Numbered from the stretch's first letter, positions 20,055 through 30,305 are shown. The stretch is 64,000 nucleotides of DNA from Amycolatopsis sp. DSM 110486 (GCF_019468465.1 NZ_CP080519.1:1007001-1071000); one strand, 5' to 3'. Numbers and translations: made by a program. Notes: generated by a model not told the origin, from the sequence alone.

Positions 20055-21773
20055 ATGAAAACACCGGAGGACCTGCGCAGCCACCGCTGGTTCGGTGGCG
20101 ACGAACTGCGCAACTTCAGCCACCGCGCCCGGGCCCGCCAGCTCGGTTACGACCCCGGCGAACACCTGGGCAAACCGGTGATCGCCGTGCTCAACACGTG
20201 GAGCGACATCAACCCGTGCCACATGCACCTGCGAGAGCGCGCCGAGCAGGTGAAGCGCGGCGTCTGGCAGGCCGGTGGGTTCCCGCTGGAGTTCCCGGTG
20301 GCGACGCTGTCGGAGACGTACCAGAAGCCCACGCCCATGCTGTACCGCAACCTGCTGGCGATGGAGACCGAGGAGATCCTGCGCTCCTACCCCGTCGACG
20401 GCGCGGTGCTGATGGGCGGCTGCGACAAGACCACGCCCGCGTTGCTGATGGGCGCGGCGAGCGCCGGGCTGCCGGCGATCTTCGTGCCCGCCGGGCCGAT
20501 GCTGCGGGGCCATTGGCGCAACGAGGTGCTGGGCAGCGGCACGGACATGTGGAAGTACTGGGACGAGCGCCGCGCCGGCACGATCGGCGACGAGGAGCTG
20601 TCCGAGCTCGAACGCGGCCTGGCCCGCTCCCCCGGCCACTGCATGACGATGGGCACGGCGTCGACCATGACGTCGGCCGCGGAGGTCCTCGGCGTGACGC
20701 TGCCGGGCGCTGCGTCGATCCCGGCCGTGGACTCGGCGCACCACCGGATGGCCGCGGCGAGCGGCGCGCGGATCGTGGACATGGTGTGGGAGGACCTCAC
20801 GATCACCAAGGTCCTCGACGAGCGCGCGTACGCCGACGCCATCACCACCGTGCTCGCGCTCGGCGGCTCGACCAACGCCGTGATCCACCTGATCGCGATG
20901 GCCGGGCGCAGCGGCCTGTCGCTGAGCCTGGCCGATTTCGACGAGATCGCGCGCCGCGTGCCCGTGCTCGCCAACATCCGCCCGGGCGGCGCGTGGCTGA
21001 TGGAGGACTTCTACTACGCGGGCGGCCTGCCCGGGCTACTGTCGCGCCTGACGGACCTGCTGCACACCGAGCGGCTGACCGTCTCCGGCCACACCCTGGC
21101 CGAGACGCTCACGACCGCGCAGGTGCACAACGACGACGTGATCCGCCCACGCGACAACCCGCTGGCGGCCGAAGGCGGCGTCGCCGTGCTGCACGGCAAC
21201 CTGGCGCCCTCGGGCGCGGTGATCAAGCACATCGCCGCGACGCCGGAGCTGCTCACCCACACCGGGCCCGCCGTCGTGTTCGACGACTACGCCGACCTCA
21301 AGAAGCGCATCAACGACCCGTCGCTCCGCATCACGGCCGACTCCGTGCTGGTGCTGCGCGGCTCCGGCCCGCTCGGCGGCCCGGGCATGCCCGAGTACGG
21401 CATGCTGCCGATCCCCGACCACCTGCTCGCGCAGGGCGTGCGGGACATGGTGCGCATCTCCGACGCGCGCATGAGCGGCACGTCGTACGGCGCGTGCGTG
21501 CTGCACGTCGCCCCGGAATCGCACATCGGCGGCCCGCTCGCCCTGGTCCGCGACGGCGACCTGATCACGCTCGACGTGCCCGCCCGCGTGTTGCGGCTGG
21601 AGGTGCCCGACGACGAGCTGGCGCGCCGGCGGGCGGACTGGCTCGAGCCTGCGCCGCGCTTCGAACGCGGTTACGGTGCCCTGTACGCCGAGCACATCAC
21701 CCAGGCCGACGAGGGCTGCGACTTCGACTTCCTCGCGCGCGCCGGCGCCAACCCCGAACCCGACGCTCGCTGA
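20055..21773 (+). CDS. IlvD/EDD-family dehydratase, probably sugar-acid (L-arabinonate type)
   Basis: 572 residues. Cysteines that would ligate the Fe-S cluster appear in NTWSDINPCHMHL, GGCDKTTPA and GHCMTMGTASTM, and LALGGSTNAVIHL and RISDARMSGTSYG are typical of the family. The N-terminus (RSHRWFGGDELRNFSHRAR) matches the sugar-acid branch (arabinonate, xylonate, galactonate) more than the branched-chain amino-acid enzyme. It would convert a sugar acid to a 2-keto-3-deoxy acid. The FCD regulator next door fits a catabolic role; no other pathway gene is in the window. Confidence 0.88.
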   Translation: MKTPEDLRSHRWFGGDELRNFSHRARARQLGYDPGEHLGKPVIAVLNTWSDINPCHMHLRERAEQVKRGVWQAGGFPLEFPVATLSETYQKPTPMLYRNLLAMETEEILRSYPVDGAVLMGGCDKTTPALLMGAASAGLPAIFVPAGPMLRGHWRNEVLGSGTDMWKYWDERRAGTIGDEELSELERGLARSPGHCMTMGTASTMTSAAEVLGVTLPGAASIPAVDSAHHRMAAASGARIVDMVWEDLTITKVLDERAYADAITTVLALGGSTNAVIHLIAMAGRSGLSLSLADFDEIARRVPVLANIRPGGAWLMEDFYYAGGLPGLLSRLTDLLHTERLTVSGHTLAETLTTAQVHNDDVIRPRDNPLAAEGGVAVLHGNLAPSGAVIKHIAATPELLTHTGPAVVFDDYADLKKRINDPSLRITADSVLVLRGSGPLGGPGMPEYGMLPIPDHLLAQGVRDMVRISDARMSGTSYGACVLHVAPESHIGGPLALVRDGDLITLDVPARVLRLEVPDDELARRRADWLEPAPRFERGYGALYAEHITQADEGCDFDFLARAGANPEPDAR

Positions 21774-21863
21774 CCGGTTTGTTCCGCAAGGGGCACTAGT
21801 CCGGCATGTCCGGCTCAGGCCGTACGCTGTGGCGCGGGACGCAGCAAACGGAGGGTCGAACAG

Positions 21864-23627
21864 GTGCCGTACGAACCGCACTGGCCGGAGTCCGAGGACG
21901 AGCAGACGGTCGTGCTGCAGGCGGTTCCCGCCGAGCCCGAATCGCGCCCTCGCCTGCGCAAAGCCCTGTGGGTCTCCGGCGGGGTGCTCGCCGCGCTGCT
22001 GGTCGTGTACCTGATCGACCTGCTCACCAGCCAGGGCAGCGTGCCACGCGGGACCACGGTGGCGGGCGTCGACGTCGGCGGCCTCGACCGGCCGGTGGCC
22101 GAGCGGGAGCTGCGGGGTCTCATCGAGCCGCGTCTGACGCAGCCCTTGACGGTGACCGCGGGCGAGGTCCGCACCACGCTGTCGCCGACGTTGGCCGGCT
22201 TGCGCCTCGACTGGTCCGCGACGCTCGACCAGGCGGGCGACCAGCCGCTGAACCCGTTCACGCGGCTGGCGTCGTTCTTCTCGACGCACGAGATCGGCGT
22301 CGTCTCTCATGCCGAGGGTGACCGGCTGGATCCGGCCCTGGAGGACCTGCGCGGGCGGGTGGATCGTGCCGCGGTGGAGGGCACGGTGCGGTTCGACGGC
22401 ACCACGCCGGTCGCCGTGGCACCGCAGCCGGGGCAGAAGCTCGACGTCGCCGCGGCGAAGGCTGCCGTGCTGAGTCAGTGGGCGACGGGTTCCGAGCTGG
22501 CTTTGCCGGTGGTGCCGGCGCCGGTGCGGACCACTGCTGCCGGGGTGCAGGCGGCTTTGGAGCAGTTCGCCCGGCCCGCGGTGGCTTCGCCGGTGACTGT
22601 CGAGGGTGAGGGCGCTGCCGCTGTTCTGGAGCCGCGTGACATCGCCTCGGCTTTGACTTTCGCGCCCGCTGACGGCGGCGGGCTCGTGCCGGTTGTGGAC
22701 CAGAAGAAGCTCGTCGCGGTTGCCGGCCCGCAGCTGAAGTCCACCGAGAAGGAGGGCAAGGAGGCGACCGTCGGGTTCAGCGGCGGGAAGCCGGCCGTCG
22801 AGCCTTCGGTGGACGGCAAGACCGTCGATTGGGAGCCGAGCCTGAAGCCGCTGCCGGACGTGCTGAAGCGCGCCGACGGTCGTTCGCTGAAGGCCGTGTA
22901 CAAGAACAGCCCGGCCAAGGTGACGACCGAGCAGGCCAACGCGATGGGCGTGAAGGAGGTCGTCGGCGAGTTCACCACCGGCGGCTTCGCCCCCGACTCG
23001 GGCGTCAACATCCGCGTCGTCGCCCAGAAAGTCAACGGCGCCATCGTGAAACCCGGCGAAACCTTCAGCCTCAACGGCTTCACCGGCCCCCGCGGCAAAC
23101 CCCAGGGCTACGTCGAGGCCGGCGTCATCGAGAACGGCGCCCCGGCCCGCGAAGTCGGCGGCGGCATCTCGCAGTTCGCGACCACGCTGTACAACGCCGC
23201 GTACTTCGCGGGCATGAAGGACGCGGGGCACAAGGAGCACAGTTACTACATCAGCCGTTATCCGGCGGCGCGCGAGGCGACGGTTTTTCAGAACCCCAAC
23301 GGGTCCAGCGTGATCGATTTGAAGTTCACGAATGATTCGTCCACGGGGATTGCCATTCAGACGATTTGGTCGCCTTCGTCGTTGACGGTGAAGCTGTGGG
23401 GCACGAAGCGGTATTCGGTGGAGTCGATTCCCGGGGAGCGGATCAATCCGACGCCTCAGCCGACGAAGCCGGGTCCGGCGGAGAACTGCCACGCCTCCAA
23501 TGGCGCGCCTGGGTTCACGACCACGGATACCCGGGTGCTGAAGGACGCGGCCACGGGGCAGGAAGTCTCGCGCCACACCCGGACGGTGCGGTACAACCCG
23601 CAGCCGAAGATCACCTGCGGGGCGTAG
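21864..23627 (+). CDS. VanW-family membrane-anchored protein with peptidoglycan-binding-like repeats
   Basis: 587 residues. A cytoplasmic N-terminus of about 32 residues and one membrane segment (about 33-54, LWVSGGVLAALLVVYLI) are followed by a large outer part. Two PG_binding_4-type domains (about 60-290) precede a VanW domain containing GGFAPDSGVNIRVVAQKVNGA, KPGETFSLN and REVGGGISQFATTLYNAAYFAG. The domain order is that of conserved actinobacterial cell-wall proteins; VanW itself has no proven activity. GGAGGG precedes the GTG start. The 3' third is less GC-biased than the rest. Confidence 0.88.
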   Translation: MPYEPHWPESEDEQTVVLQAVPAEPESRPRLRKALWVSGGVLAALLVVYLIDLLTSQGSVPRGTTVAGVDVGGLDRPVAERELRGLIEPRLTQPLTVTAGEVRTTLSPTLAGLRLDWSATLDQAGDQPLNPFTRLASFFSTHEIGVVSHAEGDRLDPALEDLRGRVDRAAVEGTVRFDGTTPVAVAPQPGQKLDVAAAKAAVLSQWATGSELALPVVPAPVRTTAAGVQAALEQFARPAVASPVTVEGEGAAAVLEPRDIASALTFAPADGGGLVPVVDQKKLVAVAGPQLKSTEKEGKEATVGFSGGKPAVEPSVDGKTVDWEPSLKPLPDVLKRADGRSLKAVYKNSPAKVTTEQANAMGVKEVVGEFTTGGFAPDSGVNIRVVAQKVNGAIVKPGETFSLNGFTGPRGKPQGYVEAGVIENGAPAREVGGGISQFATTLYNAAYFAGMKDAGHKEHSYYISRYPAAREATVFQNPNGSSVIDLKFTNDSSTGIAIQTIWSPSSLTVKLWGTKRYSVESIPGERINPTPQPTKPGPAENCHASNGAPGFTTTDTRVLKDAATGQEVSRHTRTVRYNPQPKITCGA

Positions 23628-23642
23628 GTGCTTGTGGTCAAC

Positions 23643-23867
23643 ATGGTGGAGAAGTTCGGCGCGGACGAATTCCTCGAACGGGAGTGGGATCTGCCGGCGG
23701 AGGTCGTCGAGCCGTTGCGCGGGCAGGTCGACATGACGCCCGAGGGCTGGATCATGCACGTGTGGCGGATAACGGCGGAGATCGCCGCCATCGTGCAGCC
23801 TTGGGTCGACGAGCCCATCGACGTCGAGTCGGGCGCCTGGTACGTCAGCTCGGCGCAGGTCGACTGA
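23643..23867 (+). CDS. Small protein of unknown function downstream of the VanW gene
   Basis: 74 residues from the ATG at 23643 (79 if the GTG at 23628, touching the VanW stop, is used). Acidic and soluble, with several tryptophans (REWDLP, GWIMHVW, GAWYVSS). No family recognised. The tight spacing suggests co-transcription with the VanW gene. Confidence 0.6.
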   Translation: MVEKFGADEFLEREWDLPAEVVEPLRGQVDMTPEGWIMHVWRITAEIAAIVQPWVDEPIDVESGAWYVSSAQVD

Positions 23868-23947
23868 AGCGGCGACGGCTCGGCCGGTGCGTTTCGCCGT
23901 GAAGATCGCAGGCTGGCATCCTTCTGACTGAGCTTCAGGAGGATGCC

Positions 23948-24778
23948 TTGGCGACTGTGCTGATCCCCGTCCCGGCCCGGGACTCGGACCCGTCCGAAGT
24001 GGCCGTCAGCCGGGCGGTGCTCGGCGGGCACACGGTGGTCTTCGCGACCCCCGAGGGTGTGCAGGCGACCTGCGACGAACTCATGGTCACCGGCGAAGGC
24101 CTCGACCTGTGGAGCCGCGTGCCGGGTCTGCGGAAGCTCACCGCCGTCGGCCGGATGCTGCGGGCGGACGCGGCCGCGCGCTCGGCGCACACCGCCCTGC
24201 TCGCCGACCCGGCGTGGCGCGCCCCGATCCGCTGGGCCGACATCAAGCTCGACGACTTCGACGGCCTACTGCTCCCGGGCGGGCATCGCGCCCGTGGCAT
24301 GCGCGAGTACCTCGAAAGCCCAGTGTTGCAGGACGTGGTCGTCTCCGCGTTCCGGCGGGACCTGCCGGTCGGCGCGATCTGTCATGGCGTGCTGCTCGCC
24401 GCGCGCAGCGTCGACCCGGACACCGGCCGCTCGGTCCTGCACGGCCGCACGACGACGGCGCTGACCTGGCAACTGGAACGCACCGCCTGGCGGCTCGCGC
24501 GGCGGACCCGGTTCTGGGACCCGGACTACTACCGCACCTACCGCGAGGAACCGGGGCAGCCCGCCGGGTACATGTCGGTGCAGCAGGAGGTCACCCGCGC
24601 CCTCACGCGTCCGGAGGACTTCCGCGACACGACGGACCGGGTCCAGGCGAGCGGCCGCGCCCGCGACACGTTGGACAACGCCCGCCCGGCGTTTGTCGTC
24701 GAGGACGGTAACTACGTGTCGGCTCGGTGGCCGGGTGACGTGCACACGTTCGCGAAAACATTTGCCACGCGCCTCTGA
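23948..24778 (+). CDS. DJ-1/PfpI family protein
   Basis: 276 residues of the class I glutamine amidotransferase-like fold. Features are LIPVPARDSDPSEVA at the N-terminus, GLLLPGGHRARGM, and the nucleophile elbow VGAICHGVLLAAR with its cysteine. This is the 270-residue branch of DJ-1/PfpI proteins (glyoxalase- or protease-like in annotation) in which the first domain is enlarged. The TTG start is chosen because AGGAGG lies 5 bases upstream; the ATG just before it is out of frame and stops after six codons. Confidence 0.82.
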   Translation: MATVLIPVPARDSDPSEVAVSRAVLGGHTVVFATPEGVQATCDELMVTGEGLDLWSRVPGLRKLTAVGRMLRADAAARSAHTALLADPAWRAPIRWADIKLDDFDGLLLPGGHRARGMREYLESPVLQDVVVSAFRRDLPVGAICHGVLLAARSVDPDTGRSVLHGRTTTALTWQLERTAWRLARRTRFWDPDYYRTYREEPGQPAGYMSVQQEVTRALTRPEDFRDTTDRVQASGRARDTLDNARPAFVVEDGNYVSARWPGDVHTFAKTFATRL

Positions 24779-24779
24779 T

Positions 24780-25607
24780 TCACGCGGGCGACCAGCACAC
24801 CGTGGCGAGCTCCCGGCCCGAAGACCCCAGATCGGGCGGTAACGCCGGATCGACACCCAGCTCCAGCAGGGCGTCGGCCACCTCACCTGAGCGCGCGACG
24901 GGCAGGCACAGCCGGCGCCGCGTCACGTCGACGAGGTCGGCGAACGTCTCGTGCTCGGCCTCGTCCGGGCGGCGCCACAGCGTGGTGTGCGGTTCGACGC
25001 CGAGTTCGACCAGCGCGGCGCAGAAGTCCTGGGCGGTCGGGCCGGCGGGGCGGCGGACGCCGTGGAACCGCGCCCACAGCTCGTTCAGCTCAGTCAGCGG
25101 GTGCTTGAGCGCGGTCTCGACCACCACGCGCCGGCGGGCCCGCTTCGTGAGGGCGCGAACGAACGGCTCGAGGTCGGGCACGTTGTAGATCACGTTCCCG
25201 CACAGCACCAAGTCGGCGTCGGCCACCTGCTCGGCGACGCCGGGCCAGTGCCCGAGCACCGTCTCCGCGGGCACGCCGAGACGCGCGGCCCGGGCGGCGA
25301 ACGACGCGAGCAGCTGCTCGTCCCCGTCGACGCCGCACACCGCCGTGACGCCGGCCCGGCCCACCAGCGACAGGCTCGTCGCGCCGGCCGCGGCACCGAC
25401 GTCGAGCACGGTGCCCGGCTCGGCCAGCACCGCCGCCGCTTCGGCGAAAGTCCAGCCGATCGGCGCCGCGATCTGCGCGTCAGCGCGGCGCTCGAACACT
25501 CGCCGGGGCAGCACCCACGGCGGGTCCGCGACGGCGTCGGCGATCTCACCGGGCACCGCCCACGCAGCCAACTGCTCTGCCCACCTCCGCACCGCCGACA
25601 CCCGCAT
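24780..25607 (-). CDS. Class I SAM-dependent methyltransferase
   Basis: 275 residues with a Rossmann methyltransferase core: motif I VLDVGAAAGATSLSL at about 68-82, the acidic end of strand 2 CGVDGDEQLL, and motif IV ADLVLCGNVIYNVPDLEPF. Substrate unknown. AGGAGG lies only 2 bases before the ATG, so an in-frame GTG 6 bases downstream, at 25601, may be the true start. The stop abuts the stop of the convergent DJ-1 gene. Confidence 0.82.
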   Translation of the reverse strand: MRVSAVRRWAEQLAAWAVPGEIADAVADPPWVLPRRVFERRADAQIAAPIGWTFAEAAAVLAEPGTVLDVGAAAGATSLSLVGRAGVTAVCGVDGDEQLLASFAARAARLGVPAETVLGHWPGVAEQVADADLVLCGNVIYNVPDLEPFVRALTKRARRRVVVETALKHPLTELNELWARFHGVRRPAGPTAQDFCAALVELGVEPHTTLWRRPDEAEHETFADLVDVTRRRLCLPVARSGEVADALLELGVDPALPPDLGSSGRELATVCWSPA

Positions 25608-25709
25608 CGCCTCCTACTCGGATTCGTCCCCGTAATCCTCCCGCAAACATCGCGCACACCTCCCCCAACCCGCGTAATCTCCCCATCCAGACCACGGAAG
25701 GGGGCACTC

Positions 25710-26489
25710 GTGGCCGAAAACGGCGCGGACGCCGCAATGGGCCTGTACGGGCTCACCAAACGGTTCGGCACCACGCTCGCAGTCGACAGTGTCACCTTGG
25801 AGGTCCCGAGGGGATCGTTCTTCGGGCTCGTCGGGCCGAACGGCGCGGGCAAGACCACGTCGCTGTCGATGGCGGTCGGGTTGTTGCGGCCGGACCAGGG
25901 GCAGGCGAACGTGTTCGGCGTCGACGTGTGGAGGGAGCCGGAGCGGGCGAAAAGTCTGATCGGTGTGCTTCCGGACGGACTGTCCATTCCGGAGCGCCTC
26001 ACGGGCCGCGAGCTGTTGACCTACATGGGACTTCTCCGGGGTCTTCCGCCGAACACGGTCGCGGAGCGGGCGCAGGAGTTGCTCGGCGTGCTGGAGCTGC
26101 TGGAGGCCGAGCGCACGCTCGTGATCGACTACTCCGCGGGGATGCGCAAGAAGATCGGGCTCGCGATGGCGCTGCTGCACGGGCCTCGGCTGCTCGTGCT
26201 GGACGAGCCGTTCGAAGCGGTGGACCCGGTGTCGGCGTCGACGATCCGGACGATCCTGCAGCGGTTCGTCGCCTCGGGTGGCGCGGTGGTGCTCTCGAGC
26301 CACGTGATGGCGCTGGTCGAGCAGCTGTGCAGCCACGTCGCGGTGATCACGCGCGGCCGGGTGGTCGCGGCGGGCGCCGTGGACGACGTGCGGGGTGGCG
26401 GGAGTCTGGAAGACGCGTTCGTGCACATCGTGGGCGGGCGCACCGGCGGAGCGGAAGGGCTGTCGTGGTTGGCGTCCTCGTCCGACTGA
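25710..26489 (+). CDS. ABC transporter ATP-binding protein
   Basis: 259 residues. Walker A is GPNGAGKTT; the signature loop reads DYSAGMRKKIGLAMAL instead of the usual LSGGQ; Walker B is LLVLDEPFEAVD, and the switch histidine is in VVLSSHVMALVE. The Ser-Ala-Gly-Met signature is typical of ABC-2 type exporters. GGAAGGGGG precedes the GTG start. Its 3' end overlaps the permease gene by 25 bases, so the two are translationally coupled. Confidence 0.9.
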   Translation: MAENGADAAMGLYGLTKRFGTTLAVDSVTLEVPRGSFFGLVGPNGAGKTTSLSMAVGLLRPDQGQANVFGVDVWREPERAKSLIGVLPDGLSIPERLTGRELLTYMGLLRGLPPNTVAERAQELLGVLELLEAERTLVIDYSAGMRKKIGLAMALLHGPRLLVLDEPFEAVDPVSASTIRTILQRFVASGGAVVLSSHVMALVEQLCSHVAVITRGRVVAAGAVDDVRGGGSLEDAFVHIVGGRTGGAEGLSWLASSSD

Positions 26490-28057
26490 AGCTGCGCGTC
26501 CTGCGCAATTCCCTGCGCGGCGGCCGAGTCGCGGGCATGGTCGTCGGCGGGGTGATCGGGCTCGTCGCGGCGGTGCTGACGATCGTGCTGGGCCTAGTGC
26601 CGATCCGTGGCGGCGACGGGGTCACCGTCGACCTGCTGGCCACGGTCTACGCGGGATGGGCGGCCGGCTGGGTGCTCGCGCCCATCGCCACTGGCGGCGG
26701 GGACGACACGTTGCGCCCGGAGCACTTCGCGCTGCTGCCGATCGGCCGGCGCAAGCTCGCCGTCGGGCTGCTGGCCGCGAACTTCGTCGGCGTGACGACG
26801 CTGGTCAGCCTGGTCGCGTTCCTCGGCCTGTTCTTCTACGGCCTGCGCCTCGGCGCGGGCGCGGCGCTGGTCGGGCTCGTGTTCACGGTGCTGCAGCTGG
26901 CGTTCGTGGTGCTGCTCTACCGCGTGGTGATGGCGGCGCTCGGCGCGCTGCTGACGTCACGCAAGGGCAAGGAGCTCGGCATCATCCTGGTCGCCCTCAC
27001 CGGTCTGTCCGGCGTCGGCGTGAACCTGGCGATCAACAGCCTCGGCCCCGCGATCATCAACGGCCGCGTGCCGGGCTTCGTGAACGTGATGCACGTGCTG
27101 CCGTCCGGCTGGGGCACGGTCGCGGTGCACGCGGCGGGCACCGGCGAGTGGGGCACCGCGCTCGGGTTGCTGGTCGCGATGCTCGCGCTGATCGCCGTGC
27201 TGATCGCGGCGTGGGGCGCGCTGCTCGCGCGGCAGGTGACGAGCCCGTCGTTCCGCGGCGCGTCGCGCACGAAGGTGCGGGCCGAGGGGGCGCGCGTGCG
27301 CCGCAGCCTGCTGCCCGCGACGCCCGTGGGTGCCGTGGCGCGCAAGGAGCTGTTCACGTGGTGGCGCGACGCCCGCCGGCGCGTCGCCCTGCTGTCGACG
27401 CTGATCGTCGGCGTCGTGGTCACGGTCCTCCCGGCGCTGTCCGGCGGCGGCCGGCCGGCGATCGTGCCCTACCTCGGGGTCGCGGTGGTGTTCTTCGCGT
27501 GCATGCAGTCGGGCAACCTCTACGGCTTCGACGGCAGCGCGCTGTGGCACACGCTCACCGTGCCCGGCGCCGAACGCGCTGACGTGCGCGGCCGGCAGCT
27601 CGCGTGGGCGTTGATCGTGGCGCCCGTGGCGCTGGTGCTGGCCGCGGTCCTGCCGGGCGCGGTCGGCGAGAGCGGCGCGTACCCGTGGGTGTTCGGCCTG
27701 GTGCCATCGCTGCTGGGCGCCGGCGCGGGCGTGCTGATGCTGCAGTCGGTGTACCTCGCGTACCCGCTGCCCGACCAGCGCAAGAGCTCGAGCCCCTGGT
27801 CGTCCGGCGGTCGCCCGGGCTGCGCGCGGCTGCTGCAGATGTTCGCGACGATGCTGCTGGTCGCCGCCGGGGCGCTGCCGGTGCTGGCGCTGTGCATCGC
27901 GGGCGCGGTGCTCGGCTCGCCGGTGCTGCAATGGCTCGGTGTGCCGGTCGGGATCGTGGTCGGCGCCGTGCTGGCGTGGTGGTGGGGCGGGCTCGCGCGC
28001 CAGCGTCTCGCGACGCGTGGCCCCGAGCTGCTGGCGACGGTGTCGAAGGAGCGGTGA
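26465..28057 (+). CDS. ABC-2 type exporter permease
   Basis: 530 residues with about ten to twelve hydrophobic helices arranged as two halves joined by a basic cytoplasmic stretch (about 260-300, RTKVRAEGARVRRS). The GTG at 26465, with GGAAGGG just upstream, starts MVGVLVRLKLRVL; it lies inside the ATPase gene. With that ATPase it forms a complete exporter. Substrate unknown: no adjacent precursor or resistance gene suggests one. Confidence 0.85.
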   Translation: MVGVLVRLKLRVLRNSLRGGRVAGMVVGGVIGLVAAVLTIVLGLVPIRGGDGVTVDLLATVYAGWAAGWVLAPIATGGGDDTLRPEHFALLPIGRRKLAVGLLAANFVGVTTLVSLVAFLGLFFYGLRLGAGAALVGLVFTVLQLAFVVLLYRVVMAALGALLTSRKGKELGIILVALTGLSGVGVNLAINSLGPAIINGRVPGFVNVMHVLPSGWGTVAVHAAGTGEWGTALGLLVAMLALIAVLIAAWGALLARQVTSPSFRGASRTKVRAEGARVRRSLLPATPVGAVARKELFTWWRDARRRVALLSTLIVGVVVTVLPALSGGGRPAIVPYLGVAVVFFACMQSGNLYGFDGSALWHTLTVPGAERADVRGRQLAWALIVAPVALVLAAVLPGAVGESGAYPWVFGLVPSLLGAGAGVLMLQSVYLAYPLPDQRKSSSPWSSGGRPGCARLLQMFATMLLVAAGALPVLALCIAGAVLGSPVLQWLGVPVGIVVGAVLAWWWGGLARQRLATRGPELLATVSKER

Positions 28058-28058
28058 A

Positions 28059-28095
28059 CCGCGGGCCGCGGGTCCGGGTGACCCGCGGCCCGTGG
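28059..28095. terminator. Bidirectional hairpin terminator between permease and TrpB2 gene
   Basis: A 16-bp stem (28059-28074 with 28080-28095, one G-U pair) and a 5-base loop fill the 40 bases between two convergent stop codons, serving both genes. Confidence 0.85.
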
Positions 28096-28097
28096 CG

Positions 28098-29450
28098 TCA
28101 CGGCAACTCGGCCAGCGAAGTGGCGAGCACGTCGTCGGACAGCTCGTTGTCCACCATCTCGCCCGAGAGGTACGCGCCGTAGGCAGGCAGGTCGAGGTGC
28201 GCATGGCCGCACAGCGCCGTGAGGATCACCTTCTCCTCCCCGGTTTCCTTGCAGCGCAACGCTTCCTGGATACACGCGGCCAGCGCGTGCGTCGGCTCCG
28301 GCGCCGGGACGATGCCCTCCGCGCGGGCGAAGCGCACGCCCGCGGCGAAGCACTCCTGCTGTCCGACGGCCAGCGCCTCCATGAGGCCCAGCTCGTAGAT
28401 GTGCGAGATGAGCGGCGACATCCCGTGGTAGCGCAGGCCGCCCGCGTGGATCGGGTCGGGGATGAAGCCGTGGCCGAGCGTGTGCATCTTCAGCAGCGGG
28501 GTGAGGCCCGCCGTGTCGCCGAAGTCGTACGCGTACGTGCCGCGCGTGAGCGTCGGGCACGCCAACGGCTCGACGGCGCGGATGACCGGATTCATCCGGC
28601 CCGCCAGCTTCTCACGCAGGAACGGGAACGCGAGCCCGCCGAAGTTGGAGCCGCCGCCGGTGCAGCCGACGAGGATGTCCGGGGTGTCGCCCGCGAGCTC
28701 GAACTGCTTGAGCGCCTCCTCGCCGATCACCGTCTGGTGCATCAGCACGTGGTTGAGCACGCTGCCGAGCGCGTACCGCGCGTTCGGGTCGGCCGCGGCC
28801 TGCTCCACGGCTTCGCTGATCGCGATGCCGAGGCTGCCGGTGGAGTCTGGGTCGTCGGCGAGGATTTTCCGCCCGGACTGGGTGAGCGCCGACGGGCTCG
28901 GGTGCACGGTCGCGCCGTACGTCTCCATCATGAGCTTGCGGTAGGGCTTCTGGTCGTAGGAGGCGCGGACCTGCCACACCTCGCACTCGAGCCCGTACTG
29001 CGCGCACGCGAACGCCAGCGCGCTGCCCCACTGGCCGGCGCCCGTCTCGGTCGTCAGGCGCGTGACGCCCTCCGCGGCGTTGTAGAACGCCTGCGGCACC
29101 GCGGTGTTCGGCTTGTGCGAGCCGACGGGGCTCACGCCCTCGTACTTGTAGTAGATGCGCGCCGGCGTGCCCAGCGCCTTCTCCAGCCGGTGCGCGCGGT
29201 AGAGCGGCGAGGGGCGCCACAGGCGGTAGACGTCGCGGACCTCCTCGGGGATGTCCACGTAGCGCTCGGTGCTCACCTCCTGCGCGATCAGCGCCTGCGG
29301 GAACAGCGGCGCCAGGTCCTCGGGCCCCACGGGCTCGCGCGTGCCCGGGTGCAGCGGCGGGGGCGGCGGCTCCGGCAGGTCGGGCACCACGTTGTACCAC
29401 TGTGTCGGGAGATCGGCTTCGTCCAGGATGTACTTGGTGCGCTCCGCCAT
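28098..29450 (-). CDS. TrpB2-type tryptophan synthase beta-like protein (PLP-dependent)
   Basis: 450 residues. The PLP lysine is in [14 protein letters not shown] (near residue 115), and the phosphate loop is [12 protein letters not shown]. The long N-terminal extension and overall length identify the TrpB2 branch rather than TrpB1. TrpB2 enzymes make tryptophan from indole and serine, or use other indole or serine donors, and are usually not encoded with trpA. There is no trpA nearby. ATG at 29450 is preferred over GTG at 29453 because AGGAGG then lies 4 bases away. Confidence 0.9.
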   Translation of the reverse strand: MAERTKYILDEADLPTQWYNVVPDLPEPPPPPLHPGTREPVGPEDLAPLFPQALIAQEVSTERYVDIPEEVRDVYRLWRPSPLYRAHRLEKALGTPARIYYKYEGVSPVGSHKPNTAVPQAFYNAAEGVTRLTTETGAGQWGSALAFACAQYGLECEVWQVRASYDQKPYRKLMMETYGATVHPSPSALTQSGRKILADDPDSTGSLGIAISEAVEQAAADPNARYALGSVLNHVLMHQTVIGEEALKQFELAGDTPDILVGCTGGGSNFGGLAFPFLREKLAGRMNPVIRAVEPLACPTLTRGTYAYDFGDTAGLTPLLKMHTLGHGFIPDPIHAGGLRYHGMSPLISHIYELGLMEALAVGQQECFAAGVRFARAEGIVPAPEPTHALAACIQEALRCKETGEEKVILTALCGHAHLDLPAYGAYLSGEMVDNELSDDVLATSLAELP

Positions 29451-29548
29451 CACGCCTCCTGAGTTCTGGAAAACTCAACATAGATCGCCGGAGGCCGGTG
29501 GGCCAGCCCGTCGTGATTGTCCACAGTGGATCTATTTTGGGAGGAAAC

Positions 29549-30241
29549 TTGCCCACTCGTGTCGATCGCCTGCAGCTCGCCGACGGTCCCGTCGACCTGC
29601 CCGTGTGGCTCCCCGCCGGCGGCCACGGCCCCGGCCTGGTGCTGATCCAGGAAATCTTCGGCCTGGACGCTTATCTCTCCGGCGTTGCCGCGGACCTCGC
29701 CGAGCTGGGTTACGTCGTCGCCGTGCCCGAACTGTTCCACCGCTTCGCGCCGGGCTGGTCGTCGGCCCATGACGAGGCCGGGGTCGCCCGGTCGATGGAG
29801 ATCGCCGGTCAGCTCGACCACGCGCTCGCTCTGTCGGACGTCCTGGCGACCCTCGCGCACCTGCGCGGCGTGAGCTCTGGTGCCGGTGTGCTGGGCTTCT
29901 GCTTGGGCGGGTCTCTCGCGTTCGCTGCTGCTGCCGCGGGCACGCCGGACACGGCGGTGTCGTTCTACGGGTCGACGGTGGCTGGGGAGATCGCTTCGCT
30001 GGACGAGGTGAGTTGCCCGATCCAGTTCCATTTCGGTGGCCAGGACCCGTTCATTCCGCGGTCGGACGTTTCTGTGGTGGAGGCGGCGGTGGCCTTGCAT
30101 CCGGGGGCGGAGATTTTCGTGCAGGAGGACGCCGGGCACGCGTTCCACAACCGCGTGGCGCCGATGTTCTACCGACCTGAGGCGGCGGCGCGGGCATGGG
30201 AGTTGACGAAGGAGTTCCTGCGCCGGACTCTGCCGGTGTAG
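29549..30241 (+). CDS. Dienelactone hydrolase family protein
   Basis: 230-residue alpha/beta hydrolase. The catalytic Cys is in GFCLGGSLAF, the Asp in GGQDPFIP and the His in EDAGHAFHNR, the full DLH triad. The family opens dienelactones in aromatic catabolism, but many paralogues act on other esters, and no aromatic-ring genes are adjacent. The TTG start has GGGAGGA 5 bases upstream. Confidence 0.9.
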   Translation: MPTRVDRLQLADGPVDLPVWLPAGGHGPGLVLIQEIFGLDAYLSGVAADLAELGYVVAVPELFHRFAPGWSSAHDEAGVARSMEIAGQLDHALALSDVLATLAHLRGVSSGAGVLGFCLGGSLAFAAAAAGTPDTAVSFYGSTVAGEIASLDEVSCPIQFHFGGQDPFIPRSDVSVVEAAVALHPGAEIFVQEDAGHAFHNRVAPMFYRPEAAARAWELTKEFLRRTLPV

Positions 30242-30305
30242 AGGCGGCGTCACGACCTCCGTTCCCGATGGCGGACACCTTGAAGCACGCCTACCCAGAT
30301 CGACA